Shown: piece after piece, positions 43,367-54,190 of the stretch
Numbering within the stretch: the first letter of the stretch is position 1
How the letters are laid out: each line of letters begins with the position of its first letter
NCBI GenBank assembly: GCA_021014325.1
Contig: CM037460.1
Location: 25,644,544-25,708,543 of the forward strand
DNA length: 64,000 nucleotides
Direction: 5' to 3'
DNA from: Plazaster borealis
Taxonomy: Eukaryota > Echinodermata > Asteroidea > Forcipulatida > Labidiasteridae
The notes under the pieces: model-generated
The model's database searches: none
What the model was told of the DNA's origin: nothing
What the model saw: only the letters and a program-made list of their open reading frames with translations
Made by a program: the position numbers and the translations under genes

Positions 43367-45604
43367 CTAAGACTGGGTTTTGAGTGTTTCCTTCCCAATG
43401 TCTTCTGCTGTTATGGGTAACTCATCAACATATGAGAAGTAATTCACTTCTCTGTCATCTGTATCACCTTGCTTAACTGGCAACCTTGACAGCATATCTG
43501 CATTACAGTGTTCTGCAGATTTCCTGTACTCAATCTTATACTTATATGCTGACAATATCAAGGCCCATCGCTGCATACGTGCCGCAGCCAAGGTAGGTAT
43601 AGGGGACTCAGGATTTAGAATCGCAGTAAGCGGCTTGTGATCTGTGAGTAAAGTAAAGTTCCTACCATACAAGTATTTGTGGAATTTCTTCACTCCAAAA
43701 ATGATTGCTAACGCCTCGCGTTCAATCTGTGCATAGTTTTGTTCACTTTTAGAAAGTGTACGTGATGCAAACGCAATTGGTCTCTCATCACCATTTGGCA
43801 TGATGTGTGAGATGACTGCCCCTACTCCATACGGAGAGGCATCACAAGCTAGCCTGAGTTCCCTATTTACATCATAATGTACTAGTAATGAACTATCTAA
43901 CAACAATTTCTTGCTGTTTTGGAAAGCCGTTTCACATGCCTTGGTCCAGCGCCACGTTGTCTCTTTGCGTAACAATGCATTCAGTGCATTTATCACAGTT
44001 GCTATGTTTGGGAGAAACTTCCCATAGTAATTTAGCAAACCCAAATATGAGCGCAGCTCACTGATGTTCGTGGGGCTGGGCGCTTGCATGATAGCTTCTA
44101 CTTTGTCCAAGGTTGGGTGGAGGCCATCTCCATCCACCTTATGCCCTAAGTAAACCACTGATGTTCGACAAAATTCACATTTCTGTGATTTAACTTTTAC
44201 TCCATACTTCTCTAACTGCCTCATTACTTGATGTAGTCTCACCAAGTGTACCGACTCATTTGGAGCAGATATTAAAATATCATCAAGGTAGCACACTACC
44301 CCTGGAATCCCCAATAGTATTTGATCCATCACATTTTGGAATATACCCGGTGCCGAGGATACCCCAAACGGCAGACGATTGAACTGATACAATCCCAGGT
44401 GAGTATTGATAGTTAGATACTTCTTTGACTCATCGTCTAGTCCTAACTGTAAGTATGCATTAGTAAGGTCTAATGTGGTAAAAATCTTCCCTCCTTCTAG
44501 GGTTGCAAACAAATCATCCGCAGTGGGTAAGGTATGATGTGTTTCTTCCAACACCCTATTTACTGTCACCTTATAATCCCCACATAGCCTTATTTTTCCA
44601 TCTGGCTTAGGTACAACTACAATGGGAGAAGCCCATACACTACGATCTACCTTAGATATTACTCCATTATCTTGTAATCGTTTAAGTTCAAGTTCAACCT
44701 TGTCTCTCAATGCATATGGAACAGGCCGTGCCTTGTAGTACATTGGTTTGGTTCCTTCTGGAATTCTCACTGAAGCAGTGAAATCCTTGATGGGGTCTCC
44801 ACACTCTGCAAACACTTCTTTGTGCTTTGACAAAATATCTTCAACTGACTTGGCGGTGGGAGCTGCTGTCGTCTCAACTTTGAAGATACTGTTCCAATCT
44901 ACCTTGATTGTTTCTAGCCACTGACGTCCAAAGAGAGCTGGTTTGTCCCCAGACACAACAAACAATGGCAGTTGGCACTTTGGTTGATCCTTGTACTGCA
45001 CTGGTACTGTGGCACAACCTAACACTTTAATGGCCTCCCCTGCGTATGTACGTAGTTTCACAGAAGACTCATGTAAAGGCCACGACTTTAGATACTTCTG
45101 GTATACAGTGTCCGATAAAATAGACACAGCCGCACCAGTGTCCAACTCCATCTGGATGGGTGTACCTCCAACCTGTACATCCAGAATTATACCCGATTTT
45201 GATGGAAACTCCTTAATCGTGTATAATTCAAATTCATCATCCTCACTAGCAGTGGTAGAGACAAGTTTTACCGTTTTTGGTTTCTGTTGTCGTTTCTTTC
45301 TACATGCTCTGGCTATGTGACCCACCTTCTTGCAGTTATAGCAAGTGGATGACTTGTGAGGACATTGGCTTGCATCATGATCCTCTGCGGAACAGCGGTA
45401 GCAAGTGTAACTACCCTTTGGTTTGTTGAAAGATTTGGACGGATTTTGCTTGGGAGCTGATCCATCTTGACCACTCTTCGCCTTACCCAGATAACTTTTG
45501 TAAGGTTTGGACCTTATCTTGTTAACAGTCACTGGCTTACTTCCCGATGTGTCTGCCACATGCGAAGAATGTATATCTCTTGCTTGTTTGCTGGCCATTT
45601 CCAT
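43367..45604 (-). CDS. Ty3/gypsy nucleocapsid-protease-RT-RNase H (element 2)
   Basis: A 745-codon frame. Two CCHC knuckles come first (CYRCSAEDHDASQC, CYNCKKVGHIARAC, near residues 62-100). Then the aspartic protease (MELDTGAAVSIL, near 155), RT with VCYLDDILIS near 415, and RNase H (LACDASPYGVGAV, ALAIIFGVKKFHKYL, LLTDHKPL). It ends at a stop just past the RNase H/connection region, where a frame change separates it from integrase. Confidence 0.92.
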   Translation of the reverse strand: MEMASKQARDIHSSHVADTSGSKPVTVNKIRSKPYKSYLGKAKSGQDGSAPKQNPSKSFNKPKGSYTCYRCSAEDHDASQCPHKSSTCYNCKKVGHIARACRKKRQQKPKTVKLVSTTASEDDEFELYTIKEFPSKSGIILDVQVGGTPIQMELDTGAAVSILSDTVYQKYLKSWPLHESSVKLRTYAGEAIKVLGCATVPVQYKDQPKCQLPLFVVSGDKPALFGRQWLETIKVDWNSIFKVETTAAPTAKSVEDILSKHKEVFAECGDPIKDFTASVRIPEGTKPMYYKARPVPYALRDKVELELKRLQDNGVISKVDRSVWASPIVVVPKPDGKIRLCGDYKVTVNRVLEETHHTLPTADDLFATLEGGKIFTTLDLTNAYLQLGLDDESKKYLTINTHLGLYQFNRLPFGVSSAPGIFQNVMDQILLGIPGVVCYLDDILISAPNESVHLVRLHQVMRQLEKYGVKVKSQKCEFCRTSVVYLGHKVDGDGLHPTLDKVEAIMQAPSPTNISELRSYLGLLNYYGKFLPNIATVINALNALLRKETTWRWTKACETAFQNSKKLLLDSSLLVHYDVNRELRLACDASPYGVGAVISHIMPNGDERPIAFASRTLSKSEQNYAQIEREALAIIFGVKKFHKYLYGRNFTLLTDHKPLTAILNPESPIPTLAAARMQRWALILSAYKYKIEYRKSAEHCNADMLSRLPVKQGDTDDREVNYFSYVDELPITAEDIGKETLKTQS

Positions 45605-45618
45605 TGCAGTCGCAATTC

Positions 45619-46089
45619 CTACTGCCTTCTCCAGTGTAAGGTTTTCTCAGCCAACAACTTCCTTTGACATGTTGAATTTTCCAGGCCACAAACTAGGCGA
45701 TCTCTTATAGCTTCATTGAGAAAAGCCTGAAACTTGCATGTACTTGCAAGACGTTTTAATTCTATCAGATACGTGGCTACTGTTTCACCTACTTTCTGAT
45801 CTCGTTTGTGGAACTTAAATCTTTCGGCTATAACCAGCGGTTCGGGAGTGTAGTGGTTCTTTAGTAGCAGTTTTAAATCTTCAAATGACTTATCACTTGG
45901 TTTTCCTGGTGATACTAAATTCTTGAGCAGACCATATGACTTCGGTCCAATAACCGTCAAGAATACGCTTACCGCACGGTCGTCTGCAATTGCGTTAGCG
46001 ACGAAGAACTGCTCTAGTCGTTCCAGGTAGTATTCAAACTGTTCTTCTCCCTCCTGATATTCACCTATCTTGCCTATCAGCGCTGCCAT
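45619..46089 (-). CDS. Ty3/gypsy gag, N-terminal part (element 2)
   Basis: 156 codons of capsid-type Gag from ATG 46089 (MAALIGKIGEYQEGEEQFEY, FFVANAI, IGPKSYGLLKNLVSP, ETVATYLIELKRLAS, IRDRLVCGLENS). It runs into a stop near 45619 and continues in the pol frame at the zinc knuckles, so gag and pol are joined by a frame change here. Confidence 0.88.
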   Translation of the reverse strand: MAALIGKIGEYQEGEEQFEYYLERLEQFFVANAIADDRAVSVFLTVIGPKSYGLLKNLVSPGKPSDKSFEDLKLLLKNHYTPEPLVIAERFKFHKRDQKVGETVATYLIELKRLASTCKFQAFLNEAIRDRLVCGLENSTCQRKLLAEKTLHWRRQ

Positions 46090-46151
46090 CGTGTTCCCTA
46101 GATGTTCCTTATACTTAGCTGGAACTATTAAACACTGTTTAAAAATTTGTA

Positions 46152-46168
46152 TCCCATCCTCGTCGCCA
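46152..46168 (-). other. Primer binding site of element 2
   Basis: On the - strand TGGCGACGAGGATGGGA lies four bases inside the 5' LTR. The leading TGG fits pairing with a tRNA CCA end. I do not assign the tRNA. Confidence 0.65.
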
Positions 46169-46172
46169 AATA

Positions 46173-46334
46173 TGTAATATATTGGGGGTTCAAGTCAATT
46201 ACACGAGATACAAAGATGGCTACCATTTATAAGAACGCTTTTATTCGTCAACTACTCATTAGCATAATCTCACCAACAGAGGGCTCACTTTAAGTATTAC
46301 AGTGTCTCATTACAAAGTTGCTGTGTATACTACA
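46173..46334 (-). repeat. 5' LTR of Ty3/gypsy element 2
   Basis: 162 bp, identical by eye to 41523-41684, followed by the CAGAT target duplication. Confidence 0.93.
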
Positions 46335-46751
46335 CAGATAACTCCTGTTTCTTCCTGGGATGAATTGTTACTAGAGGAGTGCAGTCTGCAGTGTGGTGAT
46401 ATTCGGCAAGTTTTCTCCCTCGTTGCTGCTGCAGGCAGTATAAAGACAGTTTCGCTTTCTAAAAATAATCTCCATGGTATTCAGGGAGACCAGATAACCC
46501 CTGTTTCTTCCTTGGATAAATTGTCCCTAGAGGAGTGCAGTCTGCTGTGTGGTGATATTGGGCCAGTTTTCTCCCTTGTTGATGCTGCAGGCAGTAAAAA
46601 GACAGTTTGGCTTAACAACAATAATCTCCATGGTATTTAGGGAGACCAGATTACTCCTGTTTCTTCCTTGAAGATATTGTCTCTAATGAATTGTGGTTTA
46701 CATGATGATGAAAAGGGGGCACTTTCATCGTTCGAATATGGAAACCTTTAG
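46335..46751 (+). pseudogene. 3' end of the LRR exon after the retrotransposon
   Basis: Resumes the LRR exon at CAGATAACTCC: one unit (WDELLLEECSLQCGDIRQVF), a second (DKLSLEECSLLC...VDAAGSKKTV), then GI followed by TAG at 46638-46640 where all sister units have CAG. The same frame continues as GDQITPVSSLKILSLMNCGL and HDDEKGALSSFEYGNL to TAG 46749-46751, which looks like the original C-terminal cap and stop. Confidence 0.82.
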
Positions 46752-46980
46752 TTTTGGCCTTCGGAGGCTGTGAATTTATAAACATCCCGATCCTCAAAGT
46801 GTACATCTTATTACCAAACAAATCTCGTTTTGTTTTCTCGTTTTCTTCTTTTTTTCCCCATTTGTTTGGCAAATATATAAATTCAAAAAAGTGTTAGTAA
46901 TAACAAATAAGAAAATCAAATTAGCTGTTGCAAACTGCTTACCAACCAAAAGGACATAAATACAAATGTAAAAAAAATAG

Positions 46981-47090
46981 TTAGCGGCAGGACGTTCTGA
47001 CCAGAGCCTTTCTCGAAGGCTAAAAATCAGCCTTTTAGTCTTCGAGACTCTGCTAGGGTCGAAACGTCATGCCATTGACTTTTTGTGCAT
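46981..47090. repeat. Imperfect hairpin in the 3' flank
   Basis: GGACGTTCTGACCAGAGCC...CTCTGCTAGGGTCGAAACGTC forms an imperfect long inverted repeat around CTCGAAGGCTAAAA...TTTTAGTCTTCGAG. Probably a dispersed repeat, perhaps the end of a Penelope-like element. Confidence 0.45.
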
Positions 47091-47097
47091 AATAACA

Positions 47098-47107
47098 AAT
47101 AAATAAA
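47098..47107 (+). terminator. Overlapping AATAAA poly(A) signals
   Basis: AATAAATAAA lies about 350 bp after the LRR exon stop at 46751 and could serve the NLR transcript. It is within repeat-like sequence, so use is uncertain. Confidence 0.4.
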
Positions 47108-47828
47108 CCTAAAACTTTATCAAGGTCAGAGCAGGTAAATCTTGCGAATACAGCTGCTACAGACAACATTGAATACTGTGAAATTCCTTTTATAGTAAAC
47201 TTATGTAGATCTCTTTTGAGAGGAGTGTTGGCTGTGTAAGGAGTCGTTGGTATGGTCCCGACGTTCCGAACGTCCTCATGAGAATGCTCATGAACTCCTA
47301 CTGATGCTCTGGCTTTATAAGAAGGGCTGGAGGGATACACACATTTTGGGCGGGAAGGATCCAAGTTTTGCTTGACCGGTGATGCATGACAATGCTTTAA
47401 TACGTGTGCGTTGGAGTGGACTTACGGAAAGGGCCCTTGCGGGGTCTTTTACACAATGGAACATTGACCCCACAAAGTTTTTCTTTGTTCAACCTGGACA
47501 CCCACTGAGGAATTCTTTAGAAAAGGGAATAATAGAACAACAATAGCAGGGCCCCACAAACCTGATCCGTAAGGTTTTTTGTGACAATGTTGTGTTGAGA
47601 TGCGGCTGGAAAGGTGGGCTTGAGTAGTGGTGACCAGAGTCGTTGATGAAGAACCCGATGTCTTGTGTGACTGTGTTGTGAGCCCCTATTATTTCGATGG
47701 TTTACCTGTCCCTGCGTTGGTGCCAGCAATGGGACAGGGGCGATGAGCTTGGCGTTGTTCCAGTCGATGCAATGATGATGGCCGAATTCTTCAAGTTATT
47801 GTCCTTGCTGTCTGCCATGTGTGTCCAC

Positions 47829-47977
47829 GATAAGTGTTCTGGGTTCTTTTACGTGTACTGCCAATCCTCTAGTAGGCCTATAAGTATTGGATATTCCTGG
47901 AAGCTTTTCTTTTTACAGACTCCACAGGTCTGCTGTATTTGTCAGTTAACAAAATCAAACAAGTCGTTCTCACGGTC
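47829..47977. repeat. 150-bp segment duplicated at 49168-49316
   Basis: Both copies contain AAGTGTTCTGGGTTCTTTT, then TTCCTGGAAGCTTTT, GTCTGCTGTATTTGTCAG and AAACAAGTCGTTCTCAC. The first part resembles an inverted SINE fragment. Confidence 0.65.
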
Positions 47978-47978
47978 G

Positions 47979-48122
47979 ATGGCCGAACTTCAAGTTATTG
48001 TCCTTGTTTGCCATAATGTGCTCTTTGATTCTTGTTGAGATGATGTGGTCGGTCTCTCCGATGTAGTCTTTACAGCATTCGCAAGAAATACAGTTGGCAC
48101 CTTCCTTATAATGGGTGTCTTG
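47979..48122 (-). pseudogene. Penelope-like GIY-YIG endonuclease fragment
   Basis: On the - strand one frame reads THYKEGANCISCECCKDYIG then ETDHIISTRIKEHIMANKDN. The CxxC and DYIGET...RIKEH pattern is that of the GIY-YIG domain of Penelope-like retroelements. A second shorter piece (HMADSKDNNLKNSA) is at about 47765-47820. No reverse transcriptase is seen nearby. Confidence 0.55.
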
Positions 48123-48188
48123 CGTGTAGGCCCCTACTTACTTCCTATTAACCTCACCATGCCAAGCTTCAAACATCACTTAATCAAG

Positions 48189-48264
48189 AGGCTTCGGCTA
48201 CGGCTATGGCTGTTGGCAGACCAGGTCTTTTCAGTAATCCAGCCACAGCCAAAGCCGAAGCCAT
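48189..48264. repeat. Short palindrome, GGCTTCGGCTACGGCT arms
   Basis: GAGGCTTCGGCTACGGCTATGG and GCCACAGCCAAAGCCGAAGCC face each other. Related to 20018-20162. Confidence 0.5.
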
Positions 48265-48281
48265 CAATGTTGACTTGACCT

Positions 48282-50187
48282 CATACTTTATAGAAACGGG
48301 TTAATGGAAGCTTAAATTACACCCACCTGGCTATAGATTTTGAAAACGAGGGGAGTGGGGACAACAATGTTCATTATTGAGAACGGGTTTCTGTGTATGT
48401 GCCCCTAAACTGTTGAACTCCATGCTTCTGGACATAGAATGCACAAGTGCAGATGTTTTGAAATCACCTTTTAAAATGTGCATATCCTTTACGTAACTAT
48501 TGTGATTGCTGAGTCGCGTGTTTTAGACTACTAATTTCAGTCTTTATTTTGTATGACCTTATTTATCTTCAGTTTTGATTCACCTTTAAAGTGTTTTACG
48601 CTTTATAAATAACTGCATATTATAGTTGGGCCTTTTTAGTGCAAGTTCGGCACAAACAAGACTAAAAGCCACTCTTGGTAAGGGGCTACAAGAAGAAAAG
48701 ATTTAAGATGAAAAAACTCAGGGGAGCTGAAGTTTGGAATCGATATTCTTCTTAAAACTGTCTAGATTGTAGGATGGAGGAAAACATGCACCACGCATTA
48801 ATATTATTTATACTATTATTTTGTTGCTGAGTCATGGAACTTATTGCAATTCGATGTTCAATTTGCTCAGTCTCTTTCTACTTTGAAGACTTAAATTAAG
48901 ACCTTTCTCTAAAAAGAAAGTACATTTTAGTTTTCGATGAACACGCCAACTAACTAGCCTTTGTGCTAAAATATAGCGAAATACTACAGTATCTATAAAC
49001 AATTTATACATTGTTTTAATATTAATGTTATTATTACATTTATGGTAATGAAACCAAGGATGCCTCATATAAGTGAACTTAATCACTGTAGTTCGCAAGC
49101 CCGAGGAAACCTGTAAACAATGGTGCTGGCTATATGTGAACCAGAAACACCGGGGTTAACCACTACTCCAAGATAAGTGTTCTGGGTTCTTTTTAGGACA
49201 CTACCAGTTCTCGGTGTTATTATAAGTATTGCATTTTCCTGGAAGCTTTTTTTTCTACAGATTCCATGTCTGCTGTATTTGTCAGTTAACAAAATCAAAC
49301 AAGTCGTTCTCACGATGTGTGAGCAGAACTCGAAAACTTGTTTATTACTAAAAGGAACAGACCATTATAATGTAAATAATACCTCTGAACTTGTTATGAT
49401 TAATTTCATGTAATGACTGAAATGTATATATAAATTATTGAACTGCTCAGCTTGTAAATTTTGCAAAATGTTTCATATAATTATAATAAGGCAGATTTAC
49501 TGTTCCTACAAGTACTTCTTAACAAGAGAAACCTGAAAGGTTAAATTTATGAAAAAACACGTTTAAAAAAAGGTGTCTATTTCTGTTTATTTCTCGCTAA
49601 TTTTAATCGGTAATGTTTATGTTTGGGTGTATGTATGGAGGTGGGTGTGCCTTTCTTTAAACATGCAGTTGATTCAAACTTTGTTTCAATTCAAGATAGT
49701 GTGTAAACAAAATGCATCTCGACCGAATCGGCACCAAAAGATAATTGTAAAAAGCAATTTTTTACTCGAGTGGCCGAAAATATAAACAATATTTGAGAAA
49801 CTAATGAAAATATCTTCCACTGACCAGTAAGAGTTGTATTAGAAAGAAGAAAAGACGGACGGGTTCTGACATTATTTCCTGTGCCCGTTAGTTTAAAAGT
49901 TATTAGCAGTTTTTAACCTCACGAAATATGGTTGTTGAAATTATGGGGGTTTTAATTTTATATTTTATTTGGAACAGTTCCAACAATTTCAATTTCTGCA
50001 AAAACTCGGTAAATTACAACTTTTTTTAAATAACTTAACTTTTACATGCGATTTAGAGGTTGGGAAAATCCTTAATGACATTTCGAATTTATGTTTCGTC
50101 TTGCACAATTTGTTTTCTTCAAAAAATCAAAATACATTTTTTTGACCTTTGACATAATTGATTGACGAATTCTTGCAAAATAATAAT
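48282..50187. other. Intergenic sequence, nothing identified
   Basis: AT-rich sequence with no convincing coding potential beyond the duplicated segment at 49168-49316 and a SINE-like fragment (GAAACACCGGGGTTAACC) near 49143. Confidence 0.5.
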
Positions 50188-50245
50188 AGCACCCGCTGCC
50201 AACATACATGAAAGCATGTTGCTGTCAATAGCGGGCGCCACCATT
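50188..50245. repeat. Near-perfect short palindrome
   Basis: AGCACCCGCTGCCAACAT...ATGTTGCTGTCAATAGCGGGCGC forms a hairpin; probably a tiny non-autonomous element. Confidence 0.5.
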
Positions 50246-50391
50246 AATTAAGTGTTCTTATTATGAGAACCATTTCTTACCAAATCTTTTGGGATATACA
50301 ATATTATAAAAGGGTATCACATGAAAGATATTCGACGATAGAAAGGTGACAAATATTTTGTTAACATTATCTACCCGGACTTTAAAGGCCC

Positions 50392-50722
50392 CGTACACTA
50401 TTGGTAAGATCGAAAAACACAAATGTTCACAGATTCACACACAACTTACATGATTTAAAGTAAGTAATGGTAGAAAGGGTTTCTTAAAATAGTTCTGCCT
50501 AAAGTGCTGTGGTTTCTGAGAAATGAGTAAAACAATAGTTTTTATCAAGAGCGATATTTTGAAAAAACCGAAAACACATAAGGTCTCTTTTCACTATTTT
50601 CTCGTGATCTCGATGACCAACTGAGCTCAAACTTTCACAGGTTTGTTTGTTCATGCATATTTGAATCACACAAAATGTGGACACTGATTTTGAGCTGTTA
50701 CCAAAAGTGTACTATACCTTTA
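50392..50722 (+). repeat. TTAA miniature element
   Basis: TTAAAGGCCCCGTACACTATTGG...AAGTGTACTATACCTTTAA. A diverged subfamily with GATCTCGATGACCAACTGAGC inside. Confidence 0.75.
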
Positions 50723-51296
50723 ACACACTGTTTAGTAAACAACATAAAAGAAGAGTCACAGATGATGGGTGGTGGAAGGTATTGATTATCGCAGCACAAA
50801 TCTGCTGAACTTGCTAAGCAAAACAGATCGCCAGCCACAAACCATGACATTTCTGTTTATGACTGGTATCCCGTTAATTGATTAACACATTAATTGGTTG
50901 ATTTATTTCCAGGGCCTGAAATTGAGGTCAGTGTGATTATATGTTTCCTAAGTTTAATTATGACGTAATTTTAGTCGGCTATGTTGGAAACATAAACACC
51001 AGTTGGTGATTAACTATTGTTGTAAGTTTTCTTTTAAAACTGACTATGATGAAAAAAATAAATCATAACATACTGGAAAATGTATTCTAATTGACATAGT
51101 ATCAATTCTAGGGCATGAGTGTATCGAGAATATTAATGATGAATTCAAAATGCTCAGCAAGTTTATTCACTAAGGCAAATGTTTTACACAGTAACATCAT
51201 TGAGCTAAGAAGCTTTGTGTGACATTTCAGCTTCTTAGCACAATAAAGTTACTGCTTATAGTATCTGCTGAGCGAACCATTGAACCGGGAACTGGC

Positions 51297-51691
51297 TTAA
51301 AGGCACTGAACACGTTTGGTAATTGTCAAAGACCAGTATTCTCACTTGGTGTATCTCAACATAATGCATACAATAACGCAATAACAAACCTGTGAAAATT
51401 TGGGCTCAAAATTGGTCATCGAAGTTGCAAGAAAATAGTAAAAGAAAAAACCCCATTGTTGCACAAATTTGTGTGCTTTCAGATGCCTGAGAAACGCTTC
51501 AGGCCTGAAGTATTTCTTCAGATTCAAATATTTTAGTGAGAAATTACCTCTTTCTCAAAAACTACGTTCAGAGGGAGTCGTTTCTCAAAATGTTTTATAC
51601 TATCAACAGCTCTCCGTTGCTCGTTACCAAGTAAGTTTTTATGCTAACATATATATTTTGAGTAATTACCAAATGTGTCCGGTGCCTTTAA
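51297..51691 (+). repeat. TTAA miniature element
   Basis: TTAAAGGCACTGAACACGTTTGG...TGTCCGGTGCCTTTAA, about 395 bp. Confidence 0.85.
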
Positions 51692-52996
51692 AGGTAGGGT
51701 TTTATATCTGTTGTTTTGCTGTAATTTTGCGTAATGCTGATTTATAGGCCAAGTTATCAACAAAAATACAATAAAAGTCACCTGTGTAAGTTTCAGCTGA
51801 CTACAGTGTCTACTTGTTGAGGAAACAGCAACAAAACTGTCACTGTATTTTCATCAAGAACATCGTATCCATCCACTTAGGAATAGCGAGCGACAGCCGG
51901 CACCAACTGCATCTCTGGCTACAGCATTCAAAACCGGACACCACGGAAATTTCTAATCCCAAAAACTCACTTTGAGGTGAGTTTTGGAGAATCAAATCTT
52001 ATATCAAAAAAACAAGTCCAAAAGCCACGTTACAGGCGCAATCTCTTCATGCCTCTTCCTTCCAACCTCGTTCCCAAAAGGCACACGATCTCGTCGAGCC
52101 ATTTCTCCCAGCATGCCATGCTCGATGATAATGGTGCATTGTTTCTTTAATGCAGAACTAGCTACAATCCACTGACCGAGTATTAAATTCACGCTGCTTT
52201 AATAGTGCACCCCCCCCCCCAGTCGGCTTGGTACCTTTCTCTATGGGGGACATAACTTACAAACAAAATTAAATGCTTCTCGTTGCCAACCCCCCCCCCC
52301 CCCCCAGCCTCCCATTATAAATACTACATTCTAACACAAAACCACAAAACCACAACAATGTGATGGAATTATCGTGTGAAAACAAGAAATGGACGGAAGT
52401 ATTTGCTCTCTATACTTATTGTTCATTTCTTTATTAATTTTGTCAGTAAAAATGTCAACAGAAATAACACGAAACAGAAAACTTAGTTTTGTGTTTTAAT
52501 AGAAATTGGGATACATGTTTGGAAATTTCATATCCGGACATGACCTTTACTTTGACCTCTTTATGAAGTAGGTCAAACTTTGCGGCCATTTGCGGCTGCT
52601 TTGGGCATTTTGGTACAAGCCGCTTGTGGCCGCTATGATCTCTAAAGAGTTAAAATACTAATTGCAATTCATTCTTTTTTTAATTCATACAATTTACGCT
52701 GTCAATGTTTGCTTGCATCAAGTTTTTACTATCCATACAATAGGACATGGCAGTTGTTCACTCAGCTGATTGGCACTCATGTAAAAAATGTTCAAGGGGT
52801 AAACTTCAGTACTCCCCCATAACAAAACAATTGCACTTGTAAAATTTCATTGTAATTATGAACATATTACCATATATAAAAGTTCAAAATTATAACAATA
52901 TACAGCTTTAAAAAAAAAACAATAAAAAACCCATTGTTTAGAATCCACTCCTTAGTCCTGTTTACCTAGTCTTCAACACTCTCCTTTAGTAACCAT
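51692..52996. other. Intergenic, poly-C tracts
   Basis: Poly-C runs at about 52209-52220 and 52290-52306. Overlapping frames on both strands at 51984-52192 have no recognised homology. The rest is AT-rich with no feature I can name. Confidence 0.45.
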
Positions 52997-53359
52997 TTAA
53001 AGGCATCGTACACATTTGGTAATGACTCTGATAATTAATGGCAATACAAACTTACTTGGTAAGAAGTAAAAACTTTTCACTTCGAAGTACTGCGCTTATG
53101 GAAAAATATATCACTTTTTATCCCCCAAAATTTGAATCTGAGAAGCGTTACTAAGTAACGCTTCTCAGAGTGTGTATTCCAATGCATATTATTCTTCCTG
53201 CGTGGACATAACCGCTCCAGATTTTCGGCAATATCTCAAAAACGCTTCCACCTTTTGAAATGAAATTTACACAGGTTAGTTTTATGGTATATATCTACAA
53301 CTATATAGGTTTGAAGCAAACAGCAGGCTCCAATTACCAAACGTGTACGATGCCTTTAA
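52997..53359 (+). repeat. TTAA miniature element
   Basis: TTAAAGGCATCGTACACATTTGG...GTGTACGATGCCTTTAA, subtype with GAGAAGCGTTACTAAGTAACGCTTCTCAG palindrome inside. Confidence 0.82.
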
Positions 53360-54190
53360 AACAATAGTTTGCGTTTGCATTTTTCTTAAAAAACTTTTAA
53401 TCTAGGCAGTGACTGGTATGCTGGTATGCCCTTTTATAAACAAAATTGTTGATGCCCTTTATTTTTTATTTTATAAGAAGTCTAACGTGAAGTTTAATAA
53501 CAAATACATCTTCTGTGTGTAAATTGAAAAATAAACATCGAGTAACACTACACAAAATCTAAACGGTCCATATCTCATTGGGTGGTGGTGGTGGGGGGGG
53601 GGCGACACACACAGACATCCTTTAGGGAGCATCGGATTCAGGGCTCGAATTTTACTCTAACCGGCGGTCTTGTGTTTTTCAATTGAACAGCAATACCTCA
53701 CTGTGTGTAATATCTTGAACAGAAACAAATCATGTTCAAATGTTGTCTTGGAGTCAGAAAAATACCTTTCAATTCTATTGAGTAATGAAGTATACTTAAT
53801 ACCCCAAAAAGACAGATGAGATCAATCTTCTCTTACATGTCTTAGTGCATTTAAATGCATGCTGTCGGGACTCAGGAAGCTTTTTTTTCTCATTTTAGTT
53901 CTGGTCTTGTACACACATTTCTGGTCCAGTAAACATTTTGAGCTACATCCCTGCGGTCTTGTGGATTTTTCTCCCAAATTCAAGCCCTGGTATGTAAGTG
54001 CTCCTGTGCCCCCATAGTTAGGCCAATGGGCCTTCCTAAAAGCAGCGGGGCGCCGAGGTCAAATTCAGTTTTGTGATGCACTCATTTTCCAATAGAGTCC
54101 TAATGAAGGTGATAGTTTTGTGATGAACTCCCTTTCAATAACTAGAGTCCTAATGAAATGGGGACAAAATTACAAGTCTCTAACCTCACT
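53360..54190. other. Intergenic, simple repeats
   Basis: A GGTGGTGGTGGGGGG tract lies at about 53582-53602. GTCCTAATGAA segments are duplicated near 54097 and 54149. No gene is seen. Confidence 0.45.

Larger units (their letters stand above)
41523..46334 (-). mobile_element. Ty3/gypsy LTR retrotransposon 2, 4.8 kb, in the LRR exon
   Basis: Short LTRs of 162 bp (41523-41684 and 46173-46334) look identical, with TGT...ACA ends. Target duplication CAGAT sits at 41518-41522 and 46335-46339, copied from the LRR sequence GACCAGATAACTCC. A polypurine tract and a primer binding site are present. Gag and Pol in Ty3/gypsy order lie on the - strand, opposite to the host exon. Pol has one frameshift before integrase and one nonsense codon in it, so this copy is very recent but not autonomous as sequenced. 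Confidence 0.94.

Noticed and set aside
46981..47090. Hammerhead ribozyme as found in Penelope-like elements
   Set aside because: CTGACCAG is not the required CTGATGA core; only a hairpin with GAAAC by chance.
51984..52192. Overlapping frames on both strands
   Set aside because: Both about 62 codons with no recognised domain; cannot be told from chance.
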